Of a stretch of 64,000 nt of DNA, positions 41,285 to 49,307 are shown piece by piece; positions within the stretch are counted from its first letter, which is position 1, and the number at the start of each line of letters is the position of its first letter. The position numbers and the translations under genes were made by a program. The stretch is from Pseudonocardia acidicola (GTDB taxonomy: Bacteria > Actinomycetota > Actinomycetes > Mycobacteriales > Pseudonocardiaceae): the NCBI RefSeq assembly GCF_012911935.1, contig NZ_JAAXLA010000001.1:1-64000 (forward strand), in the 5' to 3' direction. A model generated the notes under the pieces. That model saw nothing but the letters and a program-made list of their open reading frames with translations, searched no databases and was not told the DNA's origin.

Positions 41285-44200
41285 GTGAGCCGACCGCTCC
41301 CCGAGGGTGTCTACGAGTTGCTGCGCACCTCCCGGCTGAACGCGGCGCTCGTCCGGATCGCCGATCTCACCCCGCATTTCGCGTCGGTCGATCCGGCCGA
41401 CGAGCCGCACGTGCTGGCCCGCCACGTGGCCACGGCGGTGGAGCGGGCGCTGGCCGGGGAACGGGACTCCGCCCGCCGGGTCGCGCTGGTCAACGACCTG
41501 CTGCTGCGGGTCGCGGCGCAGGACGAGCAGGTGGCGGCCGCGGCGGAGCAGTTGGTGGTGCTGAGCCGCGAGGTCGCGCCGGGCGTGCGCCGGCTGGAGC
41601 GGCCCGTCACGCCGTTGTCGTCGGCTGCGCTGCTGACCAACGCGCCGGAGGAGCCGTCGCTGGGCGCGGAGCTGCGAGCCGAGCTGGCCTCGGCCGACCG
41701 GGTCGACCTGTTGTGCGCGTTCGTCCGCTGGCACGGGATCCGGGTGCTGGAGGAGCCACTGGACCTGCTCCGCCGCCGCGGGGTGCCCCTGCGGGTGATC
41801 ACGACGACGTACGTCGGGGCGACCGAGAAGCGTGCCGTGGACGCGCTGGTCGAGCGTTTCGGCGCCGAGGTGAAGGTCTGCTACGAGACCCGCTCCACCC
41901 GGTTGCACGCCAAGGCCTGGCTGTTCCGGCGCAACTCCGGGTTCGACACCGCCTTCGTCGGCAGCAGCAACCTGTCCCGCTCCGCGCTGGTGGACGGCCT
42001 GGAGTGGAACGTCCGGCTCTCCTCGGTGGCGACCCCGGACCTGGTGCGGAAGTTCGCCGGCACGTTCGACTCCTATTGGGCCGATCCCGCGTTCGTCGAC
42101 TACGACCCGGACCGCGACGGCGACCGCCTCCGCGCCGCGCTGGGGCAGGACCGGGCGGACCCGGTCGCCGTTTCCGGGCTCGAGGTGCGGCCCTACCCGC
42201 ATCAGGAGGCGATCCTCGAGGCCCTGGACTCGGAGCGGACGGTGCACGACCGGCACCGCAACCTCGTGGTGGCCGCGACCGGCACCGGCAAGACCGTCGT
42301 CGCGGCGCTGGATTACGCCCGGCTGCGGCGCACGTTGCCGCGGGAGCGGCTGCTGTTCGTCGCGCACCGCAAGGAGATCCTGGAGCAGTCCCGGCGCACC
42401 TACCGCGAGGTGCTGGCCGACGGGGCGTTCGGCGAGATCTACGTGGCGGGAGAGCGGCCCGAGCGCTGGGAGCACGTGTTCGCCAGCGTGCAGTCGCTCG
42501 CGTCCTACGGCGTGGAGCGCCTGCCGGCCGGTCATTTCGACGTCGTCGTGGTCGACGAGTTCCACCACGCGCAGGCCCCGACCTACCAGCGGCTGCTCGA
42601 CCATCTGCAGCCGCGCGAGCTGCTCGGACTCACCGCGACCCCGGAGCGCGGCGACGGCGTCGACGTCCGCGCGCACTTCGGCGGGCGGACCGCGTACGAG
42701 CTGCGCCTGTGGGACGCGCTGAGTGCGGATCTGCTGGTCCCGTTCCACTACTTCGGCGTCGCCGACGACGTGGACCTGCGGGGCATCGAATGGAAACGCG
42801 GGTCGTACGACGTCGGCGCGCTGGACCGCGTGTACACCGGCAACGACGCGCGGGCCGCCAAGGTCCTCCGCGAGACGAAGGACAAGGTGACCGACGTCCG
42901 CCGGATGCGCGCGCTCGGGTTCTGTGTCTCGGTCAAGCACGCCGAGTACATGGCCGAGGTGTTCACCCGCGCCGGGATCCCCAGCCTGGCCGTGTCCGGG
43001 GAGACCCCCGCGGCCGAGCGCAGTGAAGCCCTCCGGCGGCTGCGGGACCTGGAGGTGAACTGCCTGTTCGCCGCCGACCTGTTCAACGAGGGCCTCGACC
43101 TGCCGCAGGTCGACACGGTGCTGTTCCTGCGGCCCACACAGAGCTCGACGATCTTCCTGCAACAGCTCGGGCGCGGGCTGCGCCGGGCGCCGGGCAAGGC
43201 GGTACTGACGGCGCTGGACTTCATCGGGCAGCACCGCCGTGAGTTCCGGTTCGACGTCCGGTACCGGGCACTGACGGGCGGCAGCCGCAAGGCACTCGCC
43301 GCCGACATCGAACACGGGTTCCCGTTCCTGCCCTCGGGCTCCCAGCTGGTGCTCGACCGGGTCGCACAACAGATCGTCCTGGACAACGTGCGCCAGCAGT
43401 TGCGGCTGTCGCGCCGCGACCTCGTCGCCGACGTCCGCTCGCACGGCGATCTCCCGCTGGCCCGCTATCTCGATGAGTCGGGCCGCGAACTGCCGGACGT
43501 CTACAAGAATTCCGGGTCCTGGACGGGCCTGCGGCGCGACGCCGGGCTGCCGACGCCGCCGGCCGGGCCCGACGAGACGGGCCTGCTGAAGCGGGTGGTG
43601 GTGTTCGCGCACGTGGACGACCCCGAGCGGGCCGACGTCTACACGCGCCTCGCCGACCCCGACGGGCCGGACTACGCCGCGCTGACCGAGCGGGAGCAGT
43701 GCCTGGCGCGGATGCTGTTCTTCCTCGTCTGGCCGGACCGCGGCGGCTTCCCGTCCTATCAGGACGGGCTGGACCAGCTGCGCCGCCACCCTGCGGTGTG
43801 CGCGGAGATCCGCGAACTCGTGGCGCTCGGCCTCGACCGGGCCCGGCACCTGCCGCGGCCGCTGGGGGAGGGAATGCTGCACGTGCCGCTGCTGAGCCAC
43901 GCGCACTACCGGCGCGAGGAAGTCCTGGCCGCGCTGGGTTGGGCGTCGATGACGCGGAAGGCCTACGGGCACGCGCAGGGGGTGGCGTGGGCGCCGGAGA
44001 CCCGGACCGACGCGCTGCTGGTGAACCTGCGCAAGACCGAGCGCGACTTCTCGCCGACCACGATGTACCGGGACTACGCGATCAGCCCGGAGCTGTTCCA
44101 CTGGGAGTCGCAGAACAACACGACGGTCGCGTCGACGGTCGGGCAGCGCTACCTGCACCATCGGGAGAACGGCTCGCACGTCGCGCTGTTCGTGCGAGAG

Positions 44201-44356
44201 GCGCCCAGCGACGAGTTGGGGGCCGCGCCGTTCCTGTGCCTGGGGCTGTGCGACTACGTCGAGCACCAGGGGGAGCGGCCGATCGCCATCACCTGGCGGG
44301 TGCGGCGGGCGATGCCCGGCGACACGTTCCGGGTCGCGGGTGTCGTGGCGTCGTAG
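41285..44356 (+). CDS. PLD-nuclease / SF2 helicase / DUF3427 fusion protein
   Basis: A 1023-aa protein. Residues about 110-260 form a single phospholipase D-type nuclease module (RLHAKAWLF near 206, then VGSSNLSRS). About 310-680 is an SF2 helicase of the Res/DEAD type: VVAATGTGKT near 330, VVDEFHH near 424, LTATPERG near 449 and QQLGRGLRR near 626. The C-terminus (about 720-1023) resembles DUF3427. The combination suggests an ATP-driven, DNA-cutting enzyme, and related proteins are suspected anti-phage or DNA-repair factors. GTG 41285 has AAGGA upstream. It is divergent from the SOS-controlled HNH gene. Confidence 0.85.
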   Translation: MSRPLPEGVYELLRTSRLNAALVRIADLTPHFASVDPADEPHVLARHVATAVERALAGERDSARRVALVNDLLLRVAAQDEQVAAAAEQLVVLSREVAPGVRRLERPVTPLSSAALLTNAPEEPSLGAELRAELASADRVDLLCAFVRWHGIRVLEEPLDLLRRRGVPLRVITTTYVGATEKRAVDALVERFGAEVKVCYETRSTRLHAKAWLFRRNSGFDTAFVGSSNLSRSALVDGLEWNVRLSSVATPDLVRKFAGTFDSYWADPAFVDYDPDRDGDRLRAALGQDRADPVAVSGLEVRPYPHQEAILEALDSERTVHDRHRNLVVAATGTGKTVVAALDYARLRRTLPRERLLFVAHRKEILEQSRRTYREVLADGAFGEIYVAGERPERWEHVFASVQSLASYGVERLPAGHFDVVVVDEFHHAQAPTYQRLLDHLQPRELLGLTATPERGDGVDVRAHFGGRTAYELRLWDALSADLLVPFHYFGVADDVDLRGIEWKRGSYDVGALDRVYTGNDARAAKVLRETKDKVTDVRRMRALGFCVSVKHAEYMAEVFTRAGIPSLAVSGETPAAERSEALRRLRDLEVNCLFAADLFNEGLDLPQVDTVLFLRPTQSSTIFLQQLGRGLRRAPGKAVLTALDFIGQHRREFRFDVRYRALTGGSRKALAADIEHGFPFLPSGSQLVLDRVAQQIVLDNVRQQLRLSRRDLVADVRSHGDLPLARYLDESGRELPDVYKNSGSWTGLRRDAGLPTPPAGPDETGLLKRVVVFAHVDDPERADVYTRLADPDGPDYAALTEREQCLARMLFFLVWPDRGGFPSYQDGLDQLRRHPAVCAEIRELVALGLDRARHLPRPLGEGMLHVPLLSHAHYRREEVLAALGWASMTRKAYGHAQGVAWAPETRTDALLVNLRKTERDFSPTTMYRDYAISPELFHWESQNNTTVASTVGQRYLHHRENGSHVALFVREAPSDELGAAPFLCLGLCDYVEHQGERPIAITWRVRRAMPGDTFRVAGVVAS

Positions 44357-44587
44357 CAACCGGCGGCCCGGATCAGCGCCAGTCCGGAGCCGGTGCGTTC
44401 GACCCGGGCGTCGGTCCCGGCCACCGGGGCGAACCCGGGCACATCCTGGGGGAACAGCACGCGCTGCCCGTCCGGGCCCTCGTACGCGGCGCCACGAGGA
44501 CCAGCGCGGCCCGAACGGGCCGGTCCGGTCGCAGCAGCTGTTGTAGACCCGGGCGCGATGGCGGTGACCGGCCGGTCCGCGGGCGGT

Positions 44588-45394
44588 TCAGTCCGCGAAC
44601 CGCGGCGTCCGCTTCTCGAACGCCGCCGTCACCGCCTCGACCTGGTTCGGGCTCCCGATCAACGCCCCGATCTCGTCCTGCTCCGCCGCGAATCCGGTCG
44701 CGAGGTCGACGCGTCCTGCGAGGTCGAGCAGTCGTTTCGCGGCCCGCACCGCGTGCGGGCTGCGGCCGGCGATCTCGGCGGCCATCGCCAGTGCCGCGGC
44801 GCGCGGATCGGGGTCGACGCGGGTCGCGAGGCCGAGGGTGACGGCCTCCTCGCCGCTGACCCGCCGCCCGGTGAGGGTCAGCTCCTTGGCCACGTCACGG
44901 CCGACGAGCTCGGGCAACAGCTGCGTGCCGGTCATGTCGGGGATCAGCCCCCACTTGATCTCCAGCACCGACAGGGTCGCGTCGGGGGCGACGATGCGGA
45001 TGTCGGCACCGAGGGCGATCTGCAGGCCGCCGCCGAGGGCGTTGCCCTGGACTGCGGCGATCACCGGCACGGGGAGCTCGGCCCAGATGAACGCGGCGCG
45101 CTGGCCGGTCGCGCGGGCTGGGCCCGCGGACGGTGGCAGCTGCACGGAAGCAGACAGGCGTTCCCCGGCCGCCATCGCGCGGAACGAGCCGAAGTCCAGG
45201 CCGGCGCAGAAGTCCGGACCCTCGCCGGCCAGCACGACGGCACGCACCGACGTGTCGGTCTTCAGCTGCTCGCCCGCGGCGACCAGTGCGGCGAACATCG
45301 CGGGGTCGAGGGCGTTGCGCTTCTCCGGCCGGCTCAGCCGGACGTCGGCGACGCCGTCCTTCACCGCGACCTGGACCCGCTCCTCGTGCGCCAT
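44588..45394 (-). CDS. Enoyl-CoA hydratase/isomerase (crotonase) family protein
   Basis: A 268-aa crotonase with the oxyanion-hole segments PDFCAGLDF and VQGNALGGGLQIALGADIR. The active-site loop reads KWGLIPDMTGTQLLPELVG, with an Asp where dienoyl-CoA isomerases have their catalytic Asp and classical hydratases have Gly or Glu, so isomerase activity is possible. It acts on acyl-CoA thioesters in the cytoplasm. AAGGGA lies before ATG 45394. A TAGCAT -10 and a CTGAACG/CGTTCAG palindrome lie upstream, suggesting control by an unlinked TetR-type repressor. Confidence 0.85.
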   Translation of the reverse strand: MAHEERVQVAVKDGVADVRLSRPEKRNALDPAMFAALVAAGEQLKTDTSVRAVVLAGEGPDFCAGLDFGSFRAMAAGERLSASVQLPPSAGPARATGQRAAFIWAELPVPVIAAVQGNALGGGLQIALGADIRIVAPDATLSVLEIKWGLIPDMTGTQLLPELVGRDVAKELTLTGRRVSGEEAVTLGLATRVDPDPRAAALAMAAEIAGRSPHAVRAAKRLLDLAGRVDLATGFAAEQDEIGALIGSPNQVEAVTAAFEKRTPRFAD

Positions 45395-45423
45395 CGCATC
45401 CCTTCCGCCCGGACCGGCCACGC

Positions 45424-45446
45424 ATGCTAGCTGAACGGTCGTTCAG
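45424..45446 (-). promoter_or_regulatory. Crotonase promoter with TetR-type palindrome
   Basis: CTGAACG-GT-CGTTCAG at 45431-45446 is a perfect palindrome of the TGAACG-N2-CGTTCA type, common for TetR regulators of acyl-CoA metabolism. On the minus strand it is followed directly by TAGCAT (45429-45424), a TANNNT -10, with the gene start at 45394. No TetR gene is in the window. Confidence 0.65.
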
Positions 45447-45606
45447 GACTGCGCTGTCCGCGGTGGTCCACGATCCGCATCGCGATCTCGGTGTAGCGCT
45501 CGATCCGGCGCCGCACCCGGCACTCCACTGCGGCCCGGACCATCGCGCCCGGCCGGCGGACCGGCTCGGGGTCGAGCGGCATCGCCGGGTGGTACGCGTG
45601 GGCGCG

Positions 45607-46143
45607 CTACCCCATGGTCGTGGAACCGTCCAGGGACTCGCGGATGATGTCCGCGTGGCCGGCGTGCTGGGCGGTCTCGGCGATGATGTGCAGGAGCACC
45701 CGTCGTGCCGACCAGCGGGCTCCCGGTTCGAACCAGGGAGCCTCCGGAAGCGGGTGGGAGAGGTCGAGGTCGGGCAGTTCGGCCACGACCTGATCGGTCC
45801 GGCGTGCCACCTCGTCGTACTGCTCCAGTAGGCCGGCGAGGGTCTCGCCCGGCAGCATCTCGAACGTCGCGGCGTGCTTGGCCAGGCTCTCCTCGTCGAG
45901 TCCGGCCATGGCCTGGGGACCGTGCAGGACGAAGTCGACCCATCCCTTCTCGACGTCGGCGACGTGCTTGATCAGGCCGCCGAGGCAGAGCCGGCTCACG
46001 GTGGTGCGCCGGGCAGCCTGCTCGTCGTCCAGGCCGCGCGTGGTGAAACGCAGGAAGAACCGGTGCTTCGCCAGCGTGTCCAGCAGATCCGCGCGCTCGC
46101 CGCTGGTGATCGTCCGCGCGGTGGTGCCGTCGGTGGTGGTCAT
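45607..46143 (-). CDS. DinB/DUF664-family protein
   Basis: A 178-aa four-helix-bundle protein of the DinB-like, mycothiol-dependent superfamily. It has a His near the first helix pair (LGGLIKHVADVEKGWVDF), PGARWSARRVLLHIIAETAQ and a HAGHADIIRE end; the three His residues would bind a divalent metal. Family members include mycothiol S-transferases and maleylpyruvate isomerase; activity here is unknown. It is a single gene from ATG 46143, with no tight operon partner. Confidence 0.8.
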   Translation of the reverse strand: MTTTDGTTARTITSGERADLLDTLAKHRFFLRFTTRGLDDEQAARRTTVSRLCLGGLIKHVADVEKGWVDFVLHGPQAMAGLDEESLAKHAATFEMLPGETLAGLLEQYDEVARRTDQVVAELPDLDLSHPLPEAPWFEPGARWSARRVLLHIIAETAQHAGHADIIRESLDGSTTMG

Positions 46144-46246
46144 GGGGTCCGCCTCTCCTCGTCGCCGTCGAGAGCAACGCTAGGGACCACAGCTCGCGGA
46201 CGCTGCGGCCGCTGTCCCCGCTCCAGGCGCAGCGCGGTGTCGACGG

Positions 46247-46289
46247 CGGTTCAGCTGAACCGCTCGATCGCCGGACGGCTGATCGAGCG
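46247..46289. repeat. Two palindromes upstream of herA
   Basis: CGGTTCAGCTGAACCG (46247-46262) is a perfect 16-bp palindrome. Sharing its end, CGCTCGATC (46261-46269) pairs perfectly with GATCGAGCG (46281-46289) across 11 nt. They lie about 120-160 nt upstream of the HerA-like start and could be an operator plus hairpin or the end of an upstream transcript. Confidence 0.6.
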
Positions 46290-46354
46290 CCTTTCGGATC
46301 GTCCGCCCGGAAGCCCCCGATCGGACGTTGCCCTCCACCGGGCCGGTCGCGATC

Positions 46355-46405
46355 ACCGGACGGCTATCGTCGGCTGCTCGCCCCGCGCTCATGCCGAGGA
46401 GGACA
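46355..46405 (+). promoter_or_regulatory. herA leader, near-duplicate of the nurA leader
   Basis: ACCGGACGGCTATCGTCG, then GCTCGCCCC and GCCGAGGAGGAC just before GTG, match the nurA leader at 53512-53566 with only small gaps. TATCGT (46365-46370) fits a -10, and GAGGAGG (46396-46402) is the ribosome site. A shared promoter and leader implies coordinated expression of the two genes. Confidence 0.7.
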
Positions 46406-48130
46406 GTGCCCGAGCAACCCGCAACGTCCGTCGGCCGCGTCGTCGGCACCGAGGACTCCACCCCGCTGCAGTTCAGCGTCGCCGTCGCCGAGGACGCCTA
46501 CCTGCAACTCGACGACGTCGTGGTCACCGTCCGTGCCGTCCCCGGCCTGCGCCCGGTGATGACCTCCGGTGTGGTCACCCAGGTCCGCGCGCGCCACGAG
46601 GGCGCGAGCTTCGGCTCGGACGTCTTCCTCATCGCCGACGGGGTGCTGCCCGCGCAGGTGCAAGAGATCGCCGAGGTCACCACCACCCGGGTCGAGCCGG
46701 AGTGCTACGTCCCGCCGCGGCCCGGCGAGCTCGCCCGCCGCGCCACCGGCGACGAGCGGGCGCAGGCGCTGTACTTCGACCAGATGGAGAAGAAGGTCGC
46801 CGTGGGGCTCGGGCGCGACGGCGATCCGATCTACGTCAACCTCGACTTCCTCGACGGCACCCGCGGCGGGCACGTCTCGATCAGCGGCATCTCCGGTGTC
46901 GCGACCAAGACCAGCTTCGCGCTGTTCCTGCTCTACTCGATCTTCACCGGTGGCGCGCTGGGCCGCCGCGCGCTCAACGCGAAGGCGCTCGTGTTCAGCG
47001 TGAAGGGCGAGGATCTGCTCTTCCTCGACCACGCCAACACCCGGCTCGACGACGAGCTGCGCGCCGACTACGCGCGGCTCGACCTGGCCGCGGCGCCGTT
47101 CGCCTCGGCCGGGTTCTTCGCCCCGCCCACCCCGGACGACCTGTCGGGTCGCCCGTATGTCTCGGGGCGGACCAGCGGGGTCGCCGCGTTCTGGTGGACG
47201 CTCTACGAGTTCTGCCACGACGAGCTGCTGGCCTACGTGTTCGCCGACGCCGAGGACGAGCGCAACCAGTACACGATGGTGATCCACCAGGTCGCCGCCC
47301 GGCTGCGTCGCGAGGCTGTCGAGACCGGCGACGGGGGAGCGGTCGCGATCGAGGGCCAGGTGCTGCGCACCTACGACCACCTCGTCGACTTCATCTCCGA
47401 TCAGCTCACCGACGAGGACACCCGGCGCGACTGGGCCGGCCCGGTCACCGGCGTCGGCACGATCAACGCGTTCCTGCGCCGGCTGCGGTCGAGCCTCAAG
47501 CCGCTGCGCACGATCGTCCGCGGCGACCTGCCCGACACACCCAGCCGGCGGGTGAGCACGGAGAACCAGCAGGTCACCGTCGTCGACCTGCACAACCTGC
47601 CGGAACGGGCGCAACGGTTCGTGGTCGGCGTCGTGCTGGCCTCGGAGACCGCGCGCAAGGAGGCGGCGGGCGCGGGCGGGCTGCTGTTCACGATGATCGA
47701 CGAGCTGAACAAGTACGCGCCGCGGGAGGGCTCGAGCCCGATCAAGGAGGTGTTGCTCGACATCGCCGAGCGGGGCCGCTCGCTCGGGATCATCCTGGTC
47801 GGCGCGCAGCAGACCGCCAGCGAGGTGGAGCGGCGGATCGTCTCCAACTCCTCGATCAAGATCGTCGGGCGGCTCGATCCCGCCGAGGCCGGGCGCCCGG
47901 AGTACGGGTTCCTCCCGCCGTCGCAGCGGGCCCGGGCGACGCTGGCCAAGCCGGGCACCATGTTCGTCTCCCAGCCCGAGATCCCGGTGCCGCTCGCCGT
48001 CGAGTTCCCCTTCCCGGCGTGGGCGACGAGATTGTCGGAGTCGGCTGGTAGTCCTTCGACGAGCAACGGCGCGGCCCGGCGCGACGCGTTCGCGCGGCTG
48101 CCCGTCGCCGACGACCCACCGCCGTTCTGA
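46406..48130 (+). CDS. herA: HerA-type DNA translocase ATPase
   Basis: A 574-aa HerA/FtsK-like ATPase with an N-terminal HAS-barrel-like region (LQFSVAVAEDAYLQLDDVVV), a P-loop region SISGISGVATKTSFA (about 157-171), a Walker B-type LLFTMIDELNKYAPR (near 425-440) and an arginine-finger region (SSIKIVGRLDPAEAG). The loop before the Lys lacks the standard GK pair (TKT instead). HerA hexamers work with NurA and Mre11-Rad50 in DNA end resection in archaea and in some bacterial defence systems. GTG 46406 follows GAGGAGG; sbcD starts 17 nt after it. Confidence 0.8.
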   Translation: MPEQPATSVGRVVGTEDSTPLQFSVAVAEDAYLQLDDVVVTVRAVPGLRPVMTSGVVTQVRARHEGASFGSDVFLIADGVLPAQVQEIAEVTTTRVEPECYVPPRPGELARRATGDERAQALYFDQMEKKVAVGLGRDGDPIYVNLDFLDGTRGGHVSISGISGVATKTSFALFLLYSIFTGGALGRRALNAKALVFSVKGEDLLFLDHANTRLDDELRADYARLDLAAAPFASAGFFAPPTPDDLSGRPYVSGRTSGVAAFWWTLYEFCHDELLAYVFADAEDERNQYTMVIHQVAARLRREAVETGDGGAVAIEGQVLRTYDHLVDFISDQLTDEDTRRDWAGPVTGVGTINAFLRRLRSSLKPLRTIVRGDLPDTPSRRVSTENQQVTVVDLHNLPERAQRFVVGVVLASETARKEAAGAGGLLFTMIDELNKYAPREGSSPIKEVLLDIAERGRSLGIILVGAQQTASEVERRIVSNSSIKIVGRLDPAEAGRPEYGFLPPSQRARATLAKPGTMFVSQPEIPVPLAVEFPFPAWATRLSESAGSPSTSNGAARRDAFARLPVADDPPPF

Positions 48131-48146
48131 GCCGTTCGAGGAAGTC

Positions 48147-49307
48147 ATGAGGTTCCTGCACACCGCCGACTGGCACGTCGGCAAGACGTTGAAGGGCCAC
48201 AGCCGCCTCGACGAGCAACGCGAGGTGCTCCGCGAGATCGTGCGCATCGCCCGCGAGCAGGAGGTCGACGCCGTGCTCGTGGCCGGCGACCTCTACGACA
48301 CCGCGGCGCCGAGCGCGCCGGCTCAGCAGCTCGTCGTCCAGGCCCTGATGGCGCTGGCCGGCACCGGCGCCCAGGTGATCGTCATCGCCGGCAACCACGA
48401 CCACGCCGCCACCCTCGACGCCTACCGCCCGTTCGCGGGCGCGGCCGGCGTGACGCTGGTCGGCGCGGTCCGGACGGCCGAGCAGGGCGGCGTCGTCGAG
48501 TTCACCTCCCGCAGCGGTGAGCCGGCCACGGTCGCGGTGCTGCCGTTCCTGTCCCAGCGCTACGCGGTGCGCGCCGCCGAGCTCGTCGCGAACACCCCGG
48601 CGGAGAACACCGGCGCCTACGACCAGCTGCTCCGTGATGTCCTGGTGAGCCTCACCGGCGGGTTCCGCACCGACGCGGTGAACCTCGTGATGGCGCACCT
48701 GACCGTGCTCAACGGGACCTTCGGTGGCGGCGAGCGCACCGCGCAGTCGATCTTCGAGTACGCCGTGCCCGCGACGATCTTCCCGGCCGACGCGCACTAC
48801 GTCGCCCTCGGCCACCTGCACCGGCGGCAGAAGATGGCCGCGCCCGGCCCGGTGCACTACTGCGGCGCCCCGCTCGCCGTCGACTTCGGCGAGCAGGAGA
48901 ACACGAACGTGGTCTGCCTGGTCGAGGCCACCCCGACGACGCCGGCGCGCATCACCGACATCCCGATCACAGCGGGACGGCGGCTGCGGACACTGCGCGG
49001 CACCGTCTCCGAGCTGGCCGCGCTGACCGACACGGTGGGCGAGGATTTCCTGCGCGTCTGGGTGCGTGAACCCGCCCGCGCGGGGCTGCGCGAAGAGGTG
49101 ACCGACCTGCTGCCCAACGCGCTGGAGGTCCGGATCGACCCGGACTTCGCCACACCGGTCACCGGATCCCGCCCGTCGACCGGTCCCGGTGCCGAGCGCA
49201 GCCCGTCGGAGCTGTTCCGCGAGTACTGCGCCCGCCGCACCGTCGCCGACCCGCGGCTCGACGCGCTGTTCGCCCGCCTGCACGACCGCGTCACCGGGGG
49301 TGCCTGA
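48147..49307 (+). CDS. sbcD: SbcD (Mre11-type) nuclease subunit
   Basis: A 386-aa Mre11/SbcD phosphoesterase with the ordered metal motifs HTADWHVGK (5-13), VAGDLYD (near 45-51), IAGNHDHAAT (near 80) and LGHLHRRQ (near 220). A capping domain and a C-terminal SbcC-binding helix (SPSELFREYCARR) follow. It nicks and degrades DNA ends and hairpins as a complex with SbcC. GAGGAAG precedes ATG 48147. The stop overlaps the sbcC start (TGATG), so the subunits are made together, directly downstream of herA. Confidence 0.93.
   Translation: MRFLHTADWHVGKTLKGHSRLDEQREVLREIVRIAREQEVDAVLVAGDLYDTAAPSAPAQQLVVQALMALAGTGAQVIVIAGNHDHAATLDAYRPFAGAAGVTLVGAVRTAEQGGVVEFTSRSGEPATVAVLPFLSQRYAVRAAELVANTPAENTGAYDQLLRDVLVSLTGGFRTDAVNLVMAHLTVLNGTFGGGERTAQSIFEYAVPATIFPADAHYVALGHLHRRQKMAAPGPVHYCGAPLAVDFGEQENTNVVCLVEATPTTPARITDIPITAGRRLRTLRGTVSELAALTDTVGEDFLRVWVREPARAGLREEVTDLLPNALEVRIDPDFATPVTGSRPSTGPGAERSPSELFREYCARRTVADPRLDALFARLHDRVTGGA

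Noticed and set aside
39215..44359. A 1714-codon minus-strand open frame
   Set aside because: Only its middle (about 40000-40996) is real, being the DUF222 part of the HNH gene. The rest is antisense to the helicase and GntR genes.
44357..44587. Possible minus-strand coding scrap (YEGPDGQRVLFPQDVPGFAP) between the helicase and crotonase genes
   Set aside because: It has a protein-like feel but no start, no full domain and no recognisable family; the evidence is too thin to annotate.
45447..45606. A 51-codon minus-strand frame (MPLDPEPVRRPGAMVRAAVE) between the crotonase and DinB-like genes
   Set aside because: It is bounded by stops on both sides and has no clear ribosome site; probably chance in GC-rich DNA.
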